A stretch of DNA of 29,966 bases from NCBI GenBank assembly GCA_036509215.1, contig DATCGA010000006.1, forward strand, positions 1 to 29,966, given 5' to 3'. Below the pieces are notes generated by a model. The model was not told where the DNA came from. It saw only the letters and a program-made list of their open reading frames with translations, and made no database searches. The position numbers were made by a program, and so were the translations under genes. Positions 28,264-29,966 of the stretch are shown here, piece by piece (positions within the stretch are counted from its first letter, which is position 1; every line of letters starts with the position of its first letter). The stretch is from Trebonia sp036509215 (GTDB lineage: Bacteria; Actinomycetota; Actinomycetes; Streptosporangiales; Streptosporangiaceae).

Positions 28264-29966
28264 TTAGCTCTGGCTCTCGAAGAGGGCGATGGTCGTTTCC
28301 AGCGACGGCGGGTCGCCGTCGCCGGAAATCTGGGTTCCGTCCTGCCATTCGTCGGGGACGTAGCCGCCGGCGTAGGTCTGGTGCAGGCGCATGCCGCGCC
28401 GGGCGATGTGCTGGTCCACCGCGGCCCGCAGTTGTCCCGCGCGCTCGGTCTGGCCGTCGGCGGCGAGCGCCTGCACGCCGTTGTGCAGCACCATGAGGAT
28501 GTTGCTGAGGTCGCCTTCGCAGCGGAACCGCCGCAGGGCATCGCGGAGGACGGGCAGGGCCGGGTCGCCCGACGCCAGCAGGCTCTGCGCCAGCATGACC
28601 TCGCTCACCGCCGCGGTCCAGTCCACGCCGCAGGCCAGCGAGTCACGGATGGCCAGGTGGAGCGACTGCCGGCCGTCGGCGGTGCGGCCGAGCATGAGCA
28701 GCGCCGCTCCGCGTGCCATTTCCGCGTTCGCGGCCAGCCAGCCGAGGCCGAGTTCGGTGCCGATCCGGTACGCGTCGGCCGCCGCCGCCAGCGCGGTCCC
28801 GGGTTCACCGTGGGGCACTTGCAGCAGCGCCTGGTAGAAGCGCGTCTCGGCGTACAGGGCCCGGTCCTCGCGGCCGGTGGCGGCGCTGAGCTCGCGGGCC
28901 ACGGCGGCCATCGTATCCCGGGCGTGGCCGCTGTCTCCCGTCACGTACTCGATGCTGGCGTAGGCAACGCGGGCGCGGGCGATGTCGCGGGCGGGTGCGT
29001 GCGGGGCCGCGGCCAGGCAGCGTTCAAGGAGCCGGCTGCCCTCAAGCAGGCCGCGGCGGGTCCAGAACCACATGAGCAGGCCGGCTGTCCGCAGGGCCGC
29101 TTCGGGGCTGGCGGTCAGGTTGTGGACGATCGCCGCGCCGATGTTGGGCAGTTCGCGGGTGAGCGTCCGGATGGCGTGCGGGGACCGCTCGCCCCGCAGT
29201 TCCTGCGCCGCCTGCGCGGCCAGCCGGTGGATGAAGGCCGCGTGGGCGGTGCCGCTCGCTTCTGGTGCCGGGTCGTGGGCGCGGCAGTAGGCCCGGATGA
29301 TCTCGAGCAGCCGGTACCGGGCGGGCGCGGTGGTGGTGTCCGCGACCACCATGGAGCGGCTGACGAGCGAGGAGAGCGTCTCAAGCCCGGCTTCCTGCGA
29401 CAGCACCGCTTCCAGCGGGAAGCCGCCCTCGAACGGCCACAGCCGCAGCAGCATCGACCGGTCGGCCTCCGGCAGCAGGTCGACGCTCCACCCGATGGCG
29501 GCCTCGAGCGTCGTGTGCGGGGTGAGCGAGCCAGCGGGGATTTTCCCGAGCACCGCGAGCCGGTCGCCGAGGTGGGCGGCGAGCTCATGGAGGCCAAGGA
29601 CCGGGGCCCGCGCCGCGGCCAGCTCCAGGGCCAGCGGAATTCCGTCAAGCGCGGCGGCGACGTGCGCCGCCGCGCCGAGTTCCCGCTCGTGCGGCTCCCA
29701 GGCTGGCCTGGCCGTGCGGATCCGGTCGATGAGCAGCGCCACGGCCGGCGCGGGCGGCAGCGGGCCAAGGGGCAGCAGCCGTTCGCCGTCGATGCCGAGC
29801 GGGACCCGGCTGGTGGCCAGTACGCGCAGGCCGGGGGCCTGATCGAGCAGGCCGAGCACGAACGGCGCGACGTGGTCGACGAGGTGCTCGCAGTTGTCGA
29901 GCAGCAACAGCCCGCGGCGGCAGCGCAGCGCCCTGGCCAGCGAGTCCGGCGTGGCGGCGGCGGTCT
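28264..29966 (-). CDS. AfsR/LuxR-type NTPase-TPR transcriptional regulator, C-terminal part, cut by window edge
   Basis: The minus-strand frame is open through the right edge, giving 567 codons less the stop. It begins inside the NTPase: LLLLDNCEHLVDHVAPFVLG is the Walker B region, followed by LRVLATSRVPLGIDGERLLP, the GIPLALELAAARAPVLG motif, LLRLWPFEGGFPLEAVL and YRLLEIIRAYCRAHDP, the winged-helix-like part of the STAND module. The rest (about 250-550) is helical and TPR-like. The protein ends in TTIALFESQS with no C-terminal LuxR helix-turn-helix, so DNA binding would have to be at the N-terminus, outside the window, as in SARP or BTAD proteins. Such proteins regulate secondary metabolism or signalling in actinomycetes. 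Targets are unknown. Confidence 0.9.
   Translation of the reverse strand, partial: TAAATPDSLARALRCRRGLLLLDNCEHLVDHVAPFVLGLLDQAPGLRVLATSRVPLGIDGERLLPLGPLPPAPAVALLIDRIRTARPAWEPHERELGAAAHVAAALDGIPLALELAAARAPVLGLHELAAHLGDRLAVLGKIPAGSLTPHTTLEAAIGWSVDLLPEADRSMLLRLWPFEGGFPLEAVLSQEAGLETLSSLVSRSMVVADTTTAPARYRLLEIIRAYCRAHDPAPEASGTAHAAFIHRLAAQAAQELRGERSPHAIRTLTRELPNIGAAIVHNLTASPEAALRTAGLLMWFWTRRGLLEGSRLLERCLAAAPHAPARDIARARVAYASIEYVTGDSGHARDTMAAVARELSAATGREDRALYAETRFYQALLQVPHGEPGTALAAAADAYRIGTELGLGWLAANAEMARGAALLMLGRTADGRQSLHLAIRDSLACGVDWTAAVSEVMLAQSLLASGDPALPVLRDALRRFRCEGDLSNILMVLHNGVQALAADGQTERAGQLRAAVDQHIARRGMRLHQTYAGGYVPDEWQDGTQISGDGDPPSLETTIALFESQS

Noticed and set aside
1..29966. CRISPR arrays or long tandem repeats
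   Set aside because: No regularly spaced direct repeats were seen; the only tandem block is the two-copy 21-bp repeat at 23172-23215.

Overview
The window is high-GC DNA from an actinomycete (Actinomycetota). Signs are the strong G/C bias at third codon positions, many GTG starts, a luciferase-like oxidoreductase of the type that usually uses F420, a fragment of a maleylpyruvate-isomerase/DinB-like (mycothiol-linked) protein, a mycobacterial-type Sdh1 succinate dehydrogenase locus, and a locus matching mycobacterial Rv0081-Rv0087. The species cannot be fixed from the sequence. No tRNA, rRNA or CRISPR array was seen.

Layout. (1) 1-6811: an acyl-CoA catabolic cluster around a divergent promoter. 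Leftward: LLM oxidoreductase and a CaiB/BaiF CoA-transferase (cut by the window edge). Rightward: zinc-ribbon DUF35 protein, SCP2-type thiolase/aldolase, SDR dehydrogenase, amidohydrolase-2 enzyme and a second CoA-transferase, mostly with overlapping or closely spaced ends. (2) 6863-9732: a truncated DinB/MDMPI-like gene, then a conserved uncharacterised 541-residue protein with a structured 5' leader, then about 650 bases without a convincing gene. (3) 9733-12889: an Sdh1-type sdhC-sdhA-sdhB operon on the minus strand in which sdhA is intact but sdhC and sdhB are frameshifted. (4) 13173-21731: a small membrane protein, an ArsR-family regulator like Rv0081, an unknown minus-strand gene, and a six-gene, tightly overlapping operon encoding a membrane complex related to group 4 [NiFe]-hydrogenases and complex I. 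Its large subunit lacks the nickel-binding cysteine motifs, so it is an energy-converting-hydrogenase-related (Ehr) complex and not a hydrogenase. (5) 21830-23064: a graveyard of a broken tyrosine recombinase, a TetR tail and an IS3-family remnant. (6) 23172-26930: an intact module of apparently lower GC: DHA2-type MFS exporter, TetR regulator, YciI-like small protein and YceI-family protein, with shared GTTAG/CTAAC operators. (7) 27340-28165: broken TetR and truncated FAD monooxygenase genes. (8) 28264-29966: a large AfsR/LuxR-like NTPase-TPR regulator running off the right edge.

How the genes work together. Region 1 looks like a pathway that activates an acid as a CoA ester, oxidises it, and cleaves it with a DUF35-thiolase pair like the steroid side-chain retro-aldolases. 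Region 4 probably couples an unknown redox reaction to ion translocation, probably under its neighbouring ArsR regulator. Region 6 looks like an acquired export and stress module controlled by its own TetR. The most unusual points are the cysteine-less Ehr complex with an extra unknown gene in its control region, the decayed sdhC/sdhB around an intact sdhA, the unknown 541-residue protein with leader hairpins, and several clear operator palindromes.
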